This document shows, in pieces, positions 13,001 to 26,272 of a DNA stretch of 64,000 nt. The notes beneath the pieces were generated by a model. The model had not been told where the DNA came from and did not search any database. It saw only the letters and a program-made list of their open reading frames with translations. This DNA is from Bubalus kerabau (taxonomy: Eukaryota; Chordata; Mammalia; Artiodactyla; Bovidae): NCBI RefSeq assembly GCF_029407905.1, contig NC_073629.1, forward strand, positions 54,882,301 through 54,946,300. Reading direction: 5' to 3'. The position numbers and the translations under genes were made by a program. Each line of letters begins with the position of its first letter. The first letter of the stretch is position 1.

Positions 13001-14969
13001 AAGCTCTTGCTTTGAATGATTCTATGAAGACCTATAAGACCTTCTAGAATTAACACCAAAAACAGAGCTCATTTTCATCATAGAGGATTAGAATGCAAAA
13101 GTAGGAAGTCAAGAGATACCTAGAGGAACAGGCAAATTTGACTCTGGAGTATAAAATGAACCAGTGCAAAGGCTAACAGAGAAATGCCAAGAAATGCACT
13201 GGTCATAGCAAACACTCTTCCAACAACGCAAGAGTTGACTCTACACATGGATTCACCAGATGGTCAATACTGAAATCAACTGATTATATTCTTTGCAGCT
13301 GAAGATGGAGAATCTCTATACAGTTAGCAAAATCAAGATCAGGAGCTGGCTGTGGCTCAGATCATTGGATCCTTATTGCAAAATTCAGGCTTAAATGGGA
13401 GAAAGTAGGGAAAAACCAGTAGGCCTTTAAGGTATAACCTAAATTTCTTACAATTATACAGTGGAAGTGAAAAATAGGTTCAAGGGATTAGATCTGGTAG
13501 ATGGAGTGCCTGAAGAACTATGGACAGAGATTCCCAAAGTTGTACAGGAAGTGGTAACCAAAGTTCTCCCCAAGAAAAAGAAATACAAAAAGGCTAACAT
13601 TGTCTGAGAAGGCATTAAAAATATCTGAGGAAAGAAGAAAATTAAAAGGCAAAGGAGAGGGAAACATATACCCAACTTAATGCAAAGTTCCAGAGGGTAG
13701 CAAGGAGAGATAAGAAAGTCTTCTTAAGTTAACTATGCAAAAAAACAAAGGAAAACAATAGAATGGGAAAGACTAGAGAGCTCTTCAAGAAAATCAGAGA
13801 TACCAAGGGAACACTTCATGCAAAATGGGCACAATAAAGGACAGAAATGGCAAGGACCTAAGAGAAGCTGAAGATATTAAGAAGAGGTAGTAAGAATACA
13901 CTGAAGAACTATACAAAAAAAGGTCTTAATGACTCAGATAACTATGATGGTGTGGTCCCTAACCTAGAGCCAGACACTCTGGAAAGTGAAGTCAAGTGGG
14001 CCTTAGGAAACATCACTACAAACAAAGCTAGTGGAGGTGATGGAATTCCAGCTAAGGTGTTTCAAATTCTAAAAGATGATGCTGTTAAAATTCTACACTC
14101 AATATGTCAGCAAATTTGGAAAACTCAGCAGTGACCACAGGACTGGAAAAGGTCAGTTTTCATTCGAATCCCAAAGAAAGGCAGTGCCAAAGAATGCTCA
14201 AACTACTGTACAGTTGCGCTCATTTCACATGCTAGCAAGATAGTGCTCAAAATCCTTCAAGGTAGACTTCAACAGTACATGAAACAACAACTTTCAGATG
14301 TACAAGCTGACATTTAGAAAAGACACAGGAACCAGAGACCAAATTGCCAACATCAGCTGGATCATAGAAAAAACAAGGGAATTCCAAAGATACATCAATT
14401 TCTGCTTCATTGACTATGCTAAAGCCTTTGACTGTGTACATCACAAAAATTGTGGAAAATTCTCAAACAGATGGGAATATTAGACACCTTACCTGCCTCC
14501 TGAGAAACCTGTATGTAGGACAAGAAACACCAGTTACAACCAAACATGGAACAATACCCTGGTTTCAAACTGGGAAAGAGGTATGTCAAGGCTGTATATT
14601 GTCACCCTGATTATTTAACTTATATGTGGAGTACATCATGCAAAATGGTGGACTGGATGGCTCACAAGCTGGAATCAAGATTGCTGGAAGAAATATCAAA
14701 AACCTTAGATATGCAGGTGATACCACCCTAAGGCAGAAATTGAAGAGGAACTATAGAGCCTGAGAATAGAGGAGAGTGATAACTACTTAAAACTAGACAT
14801 TCAAACTAAGATCATGGCATCTGGTGCCATCACTTAATGGCAAATGGAAGGGGAAAAAGTGGAAGTACTGACAGATTTTATTTTCTTGGGCTCGAAAATC
14901 ACTGCAGATGGTGACTGCAGCCACAAAATTAAAAGATATTTGCTCCTTGGAAGAAAAACCATGACAAAC
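13001..14969 (+). mobile_element. BovB copy d, left part (plus strand, split by copy e)
   Basis: Sense BovB from the endonuclease region (ttctatgaagaccta) through the RT region (frames 13952-14134, 14298-14483) to atgacaaacc. It is heavily degraded and resumes at 17206. Confidence 0.88.
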
Positions 14970-17205
14970 CATCAGTTCATTCAGTTGCTCAGTCGTGTCC
15001 AACTCTTTGCGATCCTATGGACTGCAGCATGCCAGGATTCCCTGCCATCACCAACTCCCAGAGCTTGCTCAAACTCATGTCCCTTAAGTCAGTGATGCCA
15101 CCCAACCATTTCATCCTCTGTCATCCCCTTATCAGGGTCTTTTCCAATGATTCAATTCTTTACATCAGGTGGCCAAAGTATTGGATCTTTAGCTTCAGCA
15201 TCAGTCCTTTCAATGAATATTCAGTACTGATCTCCTTTAGAATGAACTCTTTGGATTTCCTTGCAGTCCAAGGGACTCTCAAGAGTCTTCTCCAATACCA
15301 CAGTTCAAAAGCATCAATTCCTTGGCACTCAGCTTTCTTCATAGTCCAACTCTCACATCCATACATAACTACTGGAAAAACCATAGCTTTGACTAGACGG
15401 ACCTTTGTTGGCAAAGTAATGTCTCTGCTTTTTAATATGCTGTTTAGTTTTGTCATAGCTTTTCTTCCAAGGAGCAAGTGTCTTTTAATTTCATGGCTGT
15501 AGTTACCATTTGCAGTGATTTTGGAGCCCAGAAAAATAAAGTCAGCCACTGTTTCCCCATCTATTTGCCATGAAGTGATGGGACCGGATGCCATGATCTT
15601 AGTTTTCTGAATGTTGAGTTTTAAGCCAGGTTTTTCACTCTCCTCTTGCACTTTCATAAAGAGGCTCTTTAGTTCTTCTTTGCTTTCTGCCATAAGGGTG
15701 GTGTCATCTGCATATCTGAGGTTATTGATATTTCTCCCTGCAATCTTGATTCCAGCTTTTGCTTCATCTAGTCTGGCATTTCACATGATGTATTCTGCAT
15801 ATAAATTAAATAAGCAGGGTGACAATATACAGCCTTGACATACTCCTTTCCCAATTTGGAACCAGTCCTTTGTTCCATGTCTGGTTCTAGCCATTTCTTC
15901 TTGACCTGCATATAGATTTCTCAGGAGGCAGGTCAGGTGGTCTGACATTCCCACCTCTTTCAGATTTTTCCAGAGTTTGTTGTGATCCACACAGTCAAAG
16001 GCTTTAGCATAGTCAATGAAGCACCTGTTTTTCTGGGACTCTCTTGATTTTTCTGTGATCCAATGGATGTTGGGAACTTGATCTCTGGTTCCTCTGTCTT
16101 TTATAAATCCAGCTTGAACATCTGGAAGTTCACAGTTCACCTACTGTTGAAGCCTGACTTGGAGAATTTTGAGCATCACTTTGCTAGCATGTGAGATGAG
16201 TCCAATTGTGCGGTAGTTTGAACTTTCTTTGGCACTGCCTTTCTTTGGATTGGAATGAAAACTGACTTTTCCAGTCCCGTGACCCCTGCTGAGTTTTCCA
16301 GATTTGCTGTCATATTGAGTGCAGCACTTTCACAGCATCATCTTTTAAGATTTAAAATAACTCAACTGGAATTCCATAACCTCCACTAGCTTTGTTCATA
16401 GTGATGCTTCCCATTTGACTTTGCACTCCAGGATGTCTGGTTCTATGTGAGTTATCACACCATTGTGGTTACCTGGTTCATGAAGATCTTTTTTGTATAG
16501 TGTTTCTGTGTATTCTTGCCACCTCTTCTTAATATCTTCTGCTTTTTTTGGATCCATACCATTTCTTTCCTTTATTGTGCTTATCTGTGCATGAAATGTT
16601 CCTTTGGTATCTCTAATTTTCTTGAAGAGAACTCTAGTCTTTCCCATTCTATTGTTTTCCTCTTTTTCTTTGCACTGAGGAAGGCTTTCTATCTCTCCTT
16701 GCTATTCTTTGGAACTCTGCATTCAGATGGATGTATCTTTCCTTTTCTCCTTTGCCTTTCATTTCTCTTGTTTTCTCAACTATTTGTAAGATCTCCTCAG
16801 ACAACCATTTTGCCTTTTTGCATTTCTTTTTCTTGCATATGGTTTTGATCACTGCCTCCTATACAATGTTACCAGCCTCTGTCTACAGTTTTTCAAGCAC
16901 TCTATCTATCAGATCTAATCCCTTGAATCTATTTGTCACTTCCACTGTATAATCATAAAGGATTTGATTTACATCATACCTGCAAGATCTAGTGTTTTTC
17001 CCTACTTTCATCAATTTAAGTCTGAGTTTTTCAATAAGGAGTTTGTGAGCTGAGCCACAGTCAGCTCCTTGTCTTGTGTTTTTGTGACTGCATAGAGCTT
17101 CTCCATCTTTGGCTGCAAAGAATATACTCAATCTGATTTTGGTATTGACCATCTGGTGATGTCCATGCTTAGAGTCATGTCTTGTGTTTTGGAAGAGGCT
17201 GTTTG
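14970..17205 (-). mobile_element. BovB copy e, inserted antisense inside copy d
   Basis: The 3' end is at 14970. Minus frames at 15160-15693, 15781-16140, 16396-16647 and 16883-17320 follow the BovB order RT to endonuclease. It is flanked on both sides by plus-strand BovB of copy d, which is missing only about 17 bases at the join. Confidence 0.88.
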
Positions 17206-17690
17206 CTATGAAAGCAGAGACATCATTTTGGCCACAAAAGTTCATATAGTCAAAGCTATGGTCTTTCCAATGGTTATGTATGGATGTGAGCATTTGACCA
17301 TAAAGAAGGTTGAACTCCAAAGAACTGATGATTTCAAATTGTGGTGCTGAAGAAGACTCTTGGAGAAGACAGCAAGGAAGTCAAACCAGTCAATCCTAAA
17401 GGAAATCAACTCTGAATATTCATTGGAAGAACTGATGCTGAAGCTTAAGCTCCAGTATTTGGCTACCTGATGCAAAGAACTGACTCATTGGAAATGACCC
17501 TGATGGGGGGAAAGATTGAGGGCAAGAGAAGATGGGTGCAGTGGAGGATAAGACAGTTAGATGGCATCACTGACTCAATGGACATGTATTGGAGCAAACT
17601 CTGGGAGATCATGGAAGACAGGAACGCCTGGCCTCCTGCAGTCCGTGGGGTTGCAAAGAGTCAGACAAGACAGCGATTAAACAACAGCAC
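17206..17690 (+). mobile_element. BovB copy d, right part (3' end)
   Basis: It continues copy d from gcagagacatcattttggcc to the 3' end (agtcagacaagacagcgatt), including plus frame 17470-17781. Confidence 0.88.
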
Positions 17691-18271
17691 AAAACTCTTG
17701 TGTCCCCAAGGAGACAGCAAAACAACCAAATTGTTGGTTAGAATAACATCTGATAGTTCCATGAAACAGTTGAAAGTCTAAAATAAGTTCCTCTTTTTCT
17801 GAGAACCCTATAACCATGCACTTACAGTTATAATGTTTTAAATAAGATCTGCTCCATTTCTCCTGGATAAAGAGATGAAACTGGAGAATGGGTTATCTCC
17901 TTCTGACAAAGACTGCACCACCCTGGCGTTGTTGGGCTAAAGGCAAGCAAAAACACCACTAATTTCTGTACCATTTTAAATGTGGCTTCTTGACTGGATA
18001 TTTATTTGATTGTTTTAGACTCTCAACTGTTTCATAGAACTACCAGAATGTTATTCTAGCCAATAATTTGGTTGTTTTTTGATGTCCGCTTGGAGAAGCA
18101 AGAGTTTAGAGCTTTCCAGTCTGCTATTTGCTCAATTGTTTAGAATGTAATCCTGGTTCTATTACTTATTCACTCAGATTTTGTGAGGCCCATTTATCTC
18201 CTTGACAAAGATATATAATAATTTCTAATTTGTAGATTCCTGTAAGTACCAGCATATTAATAGTGGCTATT
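17691..18271. other. Proximal 5' flank of GBP copy 1, with MIR-like SINE
   Basis: Homologous to 45340-45790 upstream of copy 2 (ctggataaa, gacaaagat, ttgctcaattg, tttgtgaggcccat). From about 18130 the text resembles an ancient MIR SINE, which continues after the BOV-A2 to about 18540. A non-coding GBP exon could lie here, but I cannot place one. Confidence 0.55.
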
Positions 18272-18454
18272 GAGTCAGACACGACTGAGCGACTTCACTT
18301 TCACTTTTCACTTTCATGCATTGGAGAAGGAAATGGCAACCCACTCCAGTGTTCTTGCCTGGAGAATCCCAGGTACGGGGGAGCCTGGTGGGCTGCCGTC
18401 TATGGGGTGGCACAGAGTCGGACACGACTGAAGTGACTTAGCAGCAGCAGCAGC
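18272..18454 (+). repeat. BOV-A2 SINE, 5'-truncated
   Basis: It starts within the first unit (gagtcagacacgactgag) and ends in a (CAG)n tail. It splits the MIR-like element. Copy 2 lacks it at the matching site (about 45760). Confidence 0.92.
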
Positions 18455-18749
18455 ACTGTCAGGTATGTATCATAGGATTTGGCATATTGGAGGCCTTCAG
18501 TGCATGGTAACAACTATGTGAATTAAATTCTTGCTATTGAAGTGAAATTATGGAGAGTAATGTTACCTTTTCTTTTATTAATGACATCATCAGTGGTTTG
18601 GGAGAATGATATAAGATTCCCTCTGCAGTATGCTATTTCTAGGTTACATTCTGTCTCATGGAAATTAAGGAAGTCTCACTCAGCCCTAAATGGGTGTGTG
18701 CTTTGAATAATTTGGAATTGGAGAAAACTTTGTAATTTTATTTCTGCAG

Positions 18750-18967
18750 GCAGACTCTTTTAAGTTTGCAGGTGGCCATGGCATCTGGACAGGACATGAT
18801 GGCCCCTATTTCTCTGGTAGAAAATGACAACGAGCAACTGTCAGTGAACCAGGAAGCTATAAAGACTCTTGAGAAGATTTCTCAGCCAGTGGTGGTAGTA
18901 GCCATTGTAGGACTGTATCGTACGGGTAAATCCTACTTGATGAACCATCTTGCAGGACAGAAACATG
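18750..18967 (+). CDS. GBP: GBP copy 1, coding exon 1 (start codon and P-loop)
   Basis: An intron acceptor (tttctgcag, AG at 18748-18749) precedes 28 nt of 5' UTR, and the ATG is at 18778. This ATG is chosen because copy 2 begins at the same place with the same MASG start. It encodes residues 1-63 and the first base of codon 64. The P-loop GLYRTGKS is at 18910-18933, with R48, K51 and S52 in the usual GBP numbering. The donor is an intact gtgagt at 18968. Confidence 0.93.
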
Positions 18968-19736
18968 GTGAGTGTTGTACTGGGGCAGAGGTCATTGCAT
19001 GACTCCAACTATACCTCATATTCTTAGTTTTTTCCCTGTGCATGTGAATGGAGAATCAGATTCCCCTCAATAAACCAACCTTAAACTTAACCTTAAAATT
19101 CTTACCACTAAATCACTACCTTATCGTCATTTGTTACCATATTTGTTTTACTCCTGTTAACAAAAATCTCTCCTACTAATGCCCTAAATTCTACCTTATT
19201 TCACTTGCTGAAGCACTGGGTTCTTGCCTTGTAGTCTGCTTTATCTTGAAACATTTTACTTTTTTATGAAATATTCCCAATAATATATAACTGTGTTTGA
19301 ATATCTATCATGTTCCTTCTTGAATTTTATATCTTTTTGGGTAACTCCCCCTTTAAAAATACTATTTGGTCTGGCAAAAAATTTTTTTTAATTTTTTCCA
19401 CTTTTCCTATGTCTCTCATCATTCCAATTCTCTCTGGCTTTGAACCTCACCATTTATTCAAAATGACCTTATAATGGTTATCAATTACCTCCTTTTTGTC
19501 TGCTTCATGGATACCTTTTTGTCTTCATGTTGAACCCATGCTTGGCATCATTTTCATAATTAATATTCCTCATCCCTGAAATAGATGAAACACAAAAGTA
19601 GGACATTCTTGAGGAAATAGAGAAAGCAGAATAGTGCATCCTGGGGTACTTGCATTCCAGTAAGTCTGACTTCATAGCCCTGGGCTATTTAGATTATCCT
19701 CTGTCACTGAATGTTGCTCTCTCTTTTCACTTGCGG
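18968..19736 (+). other. Coding intron 1 of GBP copy 1
   Basis: AT-rich intron with no gene. It aligns with copy 2 intron 1 either side of the BovB found there (aaaatctctcctac against aaaatctctcctat). Confidence 0.7.
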
Positions 19737-19864
19737 GTTTCCCTCTGGGCTCTACAGTGCAGTCTAAAACCAAGGGCATCTGGATGTGGTGTGTGCCTCA
19801 CCCTTCCAAATCAGACCACACTCTGGTCCTTCTGGACACTGAGGGCCTGGGAGATGTTGAAAAG
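19737..19864 (+). CDS. GBP: GBP copy 1, coding exon 2 (switch I and DTEGLGD); acceptor lost
   Basis: It encodes residues 64-106, including S73, T75, the WMWCVPHP block and DTEGLGD (D97 at 19835-19837). The donor gtaaga at 19865 is intact. The expected acceptor reads ttgcGG instead of ttgcAG at 19735-19736, while copy 2 has a good AG at the same place. A nearby ctctacag (AG at 19756-19757) would splice in frame and drop seven residues (64-70) just before switch I. Exon identity is certain; use of the exon is not. Confidence 0.88.
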
Positions 19865-20569
19865 GTAAGACAGGGAGTCACAGATAAATCCTTTTTATTC
19901 TGTATTTTCTCATGTTTTTATGATCCTTTGTAATTTAGTTACTGAGATGTATTTGTAAAATTTAGAATTTCAGGTATAGTAAATCTTGGTTTGTTTGAAC
20001 CTTTAGGTAAAATCTTTTTTGTAAAGATGTTAGGTAAAAATGTTAGATAAAACTTTTTATTTATTGGCACTTGGTGGATGATTCAATTAAATTTAGTAAA
20101 TAAGTACCATACCACTTAGTTCCAAGCCTTTGGGCTCAGTGCTGTAGACATCAGTGACTAAATTAATGTTCATGTTTTCAAAATGTCTTTAGTCTAGTTG
20201 ACAAGACCACATGTGTGCTGTCAGATTTAATAAAGTGTGATTGAAAAAGAAACAGGTTGGAGAGAGGAAGAAGATGCACTTAAATGTAACACCTGATAAA
20301 AAGTCAGTGTTTGTCCTACTAGAAATATTTTAAGATCAAGTTTTGTTATTTTAGCTTTGTACTAGTGGATGAAATAAATTATGTCTTCTTTTTGCCTTAC
20401 TTTGATAATTACTTGAATATGATATCTACATTTATGTAGTTTTACATTTCTGCCCCAAAAGGAGCTGGAAATCGTGTGTTTACTTGTTATTAAACTTTTA
20501 ATTTTGTAATAGGGTATAGCCAGTTAACAAACAATGTGATGATAGTTTCAGATGAACAGCAAAGGAACT

Positions 20570-20600
20570 CAGCTATATATATATATCTATATATATCCAT
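20570..20600. repeat. (TA)n simple repeat
   Basis: A short tatata tract within the L1 3' UTR. Confidence 0.8.
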
Positions 20601-23600
20601 TTTCCCCCAACTGACCTCCCATCCAAGCTGCCACGTAACATTGAGCAGAGTTCCATGTGCTATACAGTAGGTCCTTGTTGGTTATCAACTTTAAATAGGT
20701 GTTTATCCCATTCGAACTTTCTAACTATCTCTTCCACATGTTCTTCCCCCTGGCAACCATAAGTTTGTTCTCTAAGTCTGTGAGTCTCTTTCTCTTTTGT
20801 GAGTTAATTTGTATTATTTCCTTTTAGATTCCACATATCAGAGATGTCATATGATATTTTTCCTTCTCTGTCTGACTTACTTCATTCAGTATGACAATCT
20901 GTAGGGCCATTCATGTTGCTACAAATAGCACTGTTTCATTCTTTTAATGGCTGGGTAATATTCCTTGTACATATATACTACGTCTTCTTTATCCAGTCCT
21001 CTGTTGATGGACATTTAGGTTGTTTCCATGTCTTGGCCATTGTAAACACACTACAATGAACATTGGGGAGTGTGTGTCCTTTCAGATCATATTTTTCTCC
21101 AGGTATATGCCCAGGAGTGGGATTGTAGGGTCATATGACAGCTCTATATTTAGCTTTTTAAGCAACCTCCATACAGTTGGAGTGGCTGTACAAATTTATC
21201 TTCCCACCAACTGTGTAGGACAGTTCTCTTCTCTCCATACCCTCTTCAGCATTTATAATTTGAGGATTTCTTGATGATAGCCATTCTGACTGGTATGAGG
21301 TGATATCTCTTTGTATTTTTGATTTGCATTTCTCTAATAACTAACAATGTTGAATATCTCTTCCTGTGCCTCTTGGCCATCTGTATGTCTTCTTTGGAGA
21401 AATGCCTATGTAGGTCTTCTGCTCATTGTTGATTGGGTTGTTTGTTTTGATGCTGTTAAGTGTTACGAGCTGATTATAAATTTTGAAGACTAATCCCTTG
21501 TTGGTCACATCATTTGAAAATATTTTCTCTGAATCTGTGGGTGGTCTTTTCATCTTTTTATTGTTTACTTTGGTGTGCCAAAGATTTTGAGCTTAAGTAG
21601 GTCCCATTTGTTTATTTTTGTTTTTATTTCCACTATTCTGGGAGATGGATCAAAAAAGATATTGCTGCAATTTATCTCAGAGATTGTTCTGCCAATGTTT
21701 CCCTCTAGGAGTTTTATAGGGTCCTGCTCATATTTAGGTCTTTAAATCATTTTGAGCTTTTTTTGTGTGTGTATGGTGTTGAAAAATAATCTAATTTCAT
21801 TTTTTCCATGTAGCTCTCCAGTTTTCCCTGCACCATTTGTTGAAGAGATTGTCTTTCCATCATTGTGCAGTATTGCCTCCTTTGTCATAGATAAATTGAC
21901 CATAGGCGCATGGCTTTATTTCTGGGTTTTCTGTCCTGTTCCACTGATCTATATTTCTATTTTTGTGCCAGTATCACACTGTTTTGATGACTGTAGCTTG
22001 ATAGTATAGTCTGAAGCCAGGAAACCTGATTTCTCCAGCTCCATTTTTCTTTCTCAAGATTGCTCTGGCTGTTCAGGGTCTGTGTCTCCACACAAATTTG
22101 AACATTTTTTTTTGTTGTGATTCTGTGAAAAATGCCATTGGTAATTTGATAAAAATTATATTGAATCTGTAGATTGTGTTGGGTATTATGCTCATTTTAA
22201 CAATATTCATTCTTCCAATCCAGCAACACATTATACCAATCCATCCGTGTCATCTTTTATTTCTTTCATTTGTATCTTATAGTTTTTTGAGTACAGATGT
22301 TTTGCCTCATTGGATAGGTTTATTCCTAGCTATTTTATGTTTTTTAATGCAATGGGAAATGGGATTGTTCCCATAATTACACTAGGTGATTTTTCATTGT
22401 AAGTGTATAGGAACACAAGAGATATCTGTGTATTAATTTTGTATCCTGGAATTTTACCAGGAAAAAAATTGATGACCTAAAGGAGTTTTCTGGGAGTATC
22501 TTTAGGATTTTCCATGTATAGTATCATATTATCTGCAAACAGTGACAATTTTACTTCTTTCCAATTTGGATTCCTTTTCCTTCTTTTCCTTCTCTGAATG
22601 CTGTGGCTAAGACTTCCAAAACTGTGTTGCATGATAGTGGCAATAGTGGACATCTTTGCCTTGCTCCTAATCTTAGAGGAAATGATTTCAGTCTTTCACC
22701 ATTGAGAATGATGTTTGCTTTGGGTTTGTCATATATGGTCATTATTATATTGAGGTAGGTTTCCTCTATTGTCCACTTTCTATCTTTTTCATCATAAATT
22801 ATTGGTGAATTTTGTCAAAAGCTTTTTTTTTTTTTTTTTTTTGCATCTATTGAGATGATCATGTGGTTTTTATTCTTCAGTTTGTTGATGTGGTGTAACA
22901 CACTGATTTGCAAATATTGAAAAATCCTTGAATTCTTGCACTAAAACCGCTTGATCATGGTGTATGATCTTTTAATGTGTTGTTGGATTCAGTATACTAG
23001 TACTTTGTTGAGGATTTTGCATTTATGTTCATCAGTGATGTTTGTATGTGTTTTTCTTTTATGTGATATCTTTGTCTGGTTTTGGTATCAGGGCGGTGAT
23101 GGCTCATAGAATGAGCTTGGGAGTATTCCTCCTCTGCAATTTTTTGAAAGAGTTTCAGAAGAGTAGATGTTAACTCTTCTCTAAATGTTTGATAGAATTC
23201 ACCTGTGAAGCCATCTGGTCCTGGACTTTTGCTTGTTGAAAGATATTTAATAAAAATTTCCATTTCAGTACTTGTGCTTGGTCTGTTAATATTTTCTATT
23301 TCTTCCTGGTTCAGTCTTAGAAAGTTGTAGCTTTCTTAGAATTTGTCCTTTTCTTTTAGATTATCCATTTTATTGGCATATAGTTGCTTGTAGTAATATT
23401 TTATGATCCTTTGTGTTTCTGTAGTGTCCATTGGAATGTCTTTTTTTTCCTTTCTAGTTTTATTGATTTGGATCTTCTTCCTTTTTTCCTGAGGAGTCCT
23501 GCTAAAGGTTTATCAATTTTGTTTATCTTCTCAGAGAGCCAGCTTTTAGTTTCATTGATCTTTGCCATTGTAGTTTTGTCTTTATTTCTGCTCTGATCTT

Positions 23601-24930
23601 TGTGATTTATTTCCTTCTAACTTTGGGTTTTGTTTTTTTCTCTAGTTATTTTAGGTGTTATAATAGGCTGTTTACTTTAGATTTTTCTTGTTTCTCAAGG
23701 TAAGATTGTATTGGTAAAACCTCCCTCTTAGAACTGCTTTTACTGCACTCCAAAACTTTTGGATCATCATGATTTTGTCATTTGTCTCTAAGCATTTTTT
23801 TGTCTTCCTGTTTGATTTCTTCAGTGATCCACTGATTATTTAATAATGTATTATTAAATATTTAGCCTCCATGTGTTTGTGTTCTTTACAGTTTTTTTCC
23901 CTCTGATTACTGATAATTACTGATCTCTTAGTGTTGTGGTTGGAAAAGATGCAGGATATGATTCCACCTTTCTTAAATTTACTGAGGTTTGATTTGTGAT
24001 GCAAGATTTGATCTATAATATGGAGAATGTTGTACATGTTCTTGAGAAAAAAGTGTATCTTCGTCCCTTGGACTGAATGGTCTATAAATATCAATTAAGT
24101 CTATCTGGGCTAATGTGTCATCTTAGGCTTGCATTTCCCTCTTAATTTTTTGTTTGGATGATTTTTCCATTGGTGTATGTGGAGTATTTAAGCCCCCTAC
24201 TATTATTATGTTACTGTTGATTTCCCCTTTTTAGGATTTTAGCCTTTGCCTTATGTATTGAGGTGTTCCTGTGTTGGTGCATATATATTTACAATTGTTC
24301 TATCTTTTTCTTGGATTGAATCCCTTGATCATTATGTAGTATCATTCATTATTTTGCATAACAGTCTTTATTTTAAAGTCTACTTTGTTGGATATAAGTA
24401 TTGCTACTTCAGCTTTCTTTTGATCCCTATTTACAAGAAATGTCTTTTTACATCCCTTCACTTTCAGTCTGTATGTTTCTCTAGATCTGAAGTGGGTCTC
24501 TTGTAGATGGTATTTACAGGCCTTGTTTGTGTAAGCATTCATCCAGTCTATATCATTTGGTTGGAGCATTTAATGCATTTCCATTTAATGTAATTATCAA
24601 TATATATGTTTTTGTTAACATTTTCTTAATTGTTTTGGGTTTGTTTTTTGTTGGTCTTTTTTATTTCCTTCCTTTTTCCCCTTTTCTCTTGTGTTTCCCA
24701 CATAGAGAAGTTCCTTTAGCATTTGTTGCAAAGCTGATTTGGTGGCACTGAATTCTCTTAGCTTTGCTTGTCTGTAAAGCTTTTGATTTCTTCATTAAGT
24801 CTGAATGAGAGCCTTATTAGGTATAATATTCTTGGTTGTAGGCTTTTCCCTTTCATCACTTTAACTATATCACGCCATTTCCTTCTTGCTTTCTGAGTCT
24901 CTGCTGAAAAATGTTGATAACATTATGGAG

Positions 24931-25211
24931 CGGAGAAAGCAATGGCACTCCACTCCAGTACTTTTGCCTAGAAAATCCCATGGACGGAGGAGCCTGGTAG
25001 GCTGCAGTCCATGGGGTCGCTAGAGTCGGATATGACTGAGCGACTTCACTTTCACTTTTCACTTTCATGCATTGGAGAAGGAAATGGCAACCCACTCCAG
25101 TGTTCTTGCCTGGAGAATCCCAGGGACAGGGAAGCCTGGTGGGCTGCCGTCTCTGGGGTCGCACAGAGTCAGACACGACTGAAGCGACTTAGCAGCAGCA
25201 GCAGCAGCAGC
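24931..25211 (+). repeat. BOV-A2 SINE with 12-bp target-site duplication
   Basis: Plus-strand BOV-A2 ending in (CAG)n, inside the L1, flanked by aacattatggag at 24919-24930 and 25212-25223. Confidence 0.94.
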
Positions 25212-25769
25212 AACATTATGGAGATTCCCTTGTGTGTTATTTGTTGCTTTCCGCCTGCTGCTTTTAATATTTTTATTTGTATTTAATTTTTGTTAGTTTG
25301 TTTAATATATGTCTCAGCATGTCTCTTGTTGAACTTATCCTATATGGAACTTTATGCATTTCCAGGACTTGGATGACTATTCCTTTCTCATGTTAGAGAA
25401 TTCAACTAAAATCTCTTTGAATATTTTCTCATACCTTTTCTCTTTTTTCTGAGATCCCTATTGTTAGAATATTCATACATTTAATGTTGCCCCAGAGATC
25501 TCTGAGACTTTCCTCATTTCTTTTCATTTCTTTTCTTTATCTTGTTTTAACAGCAGAGATTTCCACCATTTGTCTTCCAGGTCCCTTGTTCATTCTTTTG
25601 CTCTAGTTATTCTGTTATTGATTCCTACTAGTATATATTTTTAAATTTCAGTTATTTTATTATTCATCACTGTTTGTTCTTTAGTTCTTCTACATCTTTA
25701 TTAAAATTTTCTTTTGTCTTCTCAATTAATGCCTCCTTTCTTTTTCTTGAATCACCTTTTCTGTCTTTG

Positions 25770-25982
25770 AAAGTGAAAGTGTTAGTTGCTCAGTCTGGTT
25801 CAACTTTGTGACCCCATGGACAGTAGCCCACTAGGCTCCTCTGTCTATGTGATTCTCCAAGCAAGAATACTGGAGTGCATAGCCATTCCCTTCTCCAGGG
25901 GACCTTCCTAACCTAGGGATTGAAAGGGGACCTCCTGCATTGCAGGCAGATTTTTTTACTGTCTGAGCTTCCAGGGAAGTCA
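25770..25982 (-). repeat. Bov-tA SINE
   Basis: Reverse-orientation Bov-tA (gaaagtgaaagtgttagttgc to gcttccagggaag) inside the L1. Confidence 0.9.
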
Positions 25983-26060
25983 TTCTTTTGGAAGTAGATT
26001 GCCAGTCTCTTCTTCATTTATTTGATCTTATAGGTTTTTACCTTGGTCCTTTGTCTGCAC

Positions 26061-26272
26061 TGGGCTTCCCTGGTGGCTCAGATGGTAAAGCATCTGCCTG
26101 CAATGTGGGAGACCTGGGTTTGATCCCTAGGTTGGGAAGATCCCCTGGAGGAGGAAATGGCAACCCACTCCAGTACTCTTGCCTAGAGAATTCCATGGAC
26201 GGAGGAGCCTGGTAGGCTACAGTCCATGGGGTCGCAAAGAGTCAGACATGACTGAGCGACCTCACTTTCACT
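26061..26272 (+). repeat. Bov-tA SINE
   Basis: Plus-strand Bov-tA (gggcttccctggtggctcag to gtcagacatgactgagcg), about 80 bp from the reverse copy, so the two can pair as an inverted repeat. Confidence 0.92.

Noticed and set aside
17865..17890. ISRE-like sequence (gagatgaaactgg) in the 5' flank of GBP copy 1
   Set aside because: Only one half-site fits GAAANNGAAACT, and it is not conserved in the copy 2 flank.
18766..18777. Upstream TTG start adding four residues to GBP copy 1
   Set aside because: It is 5' UTR; the ATG at 18778 matches the start of copy 2 and the family.
26061..26272. tRNA-like boxes in Bov-tA and CHR SINEs as tRNA genes
   Set aside because: The elements are tRNA-derived SINEs; no complete cloverleaf is present.
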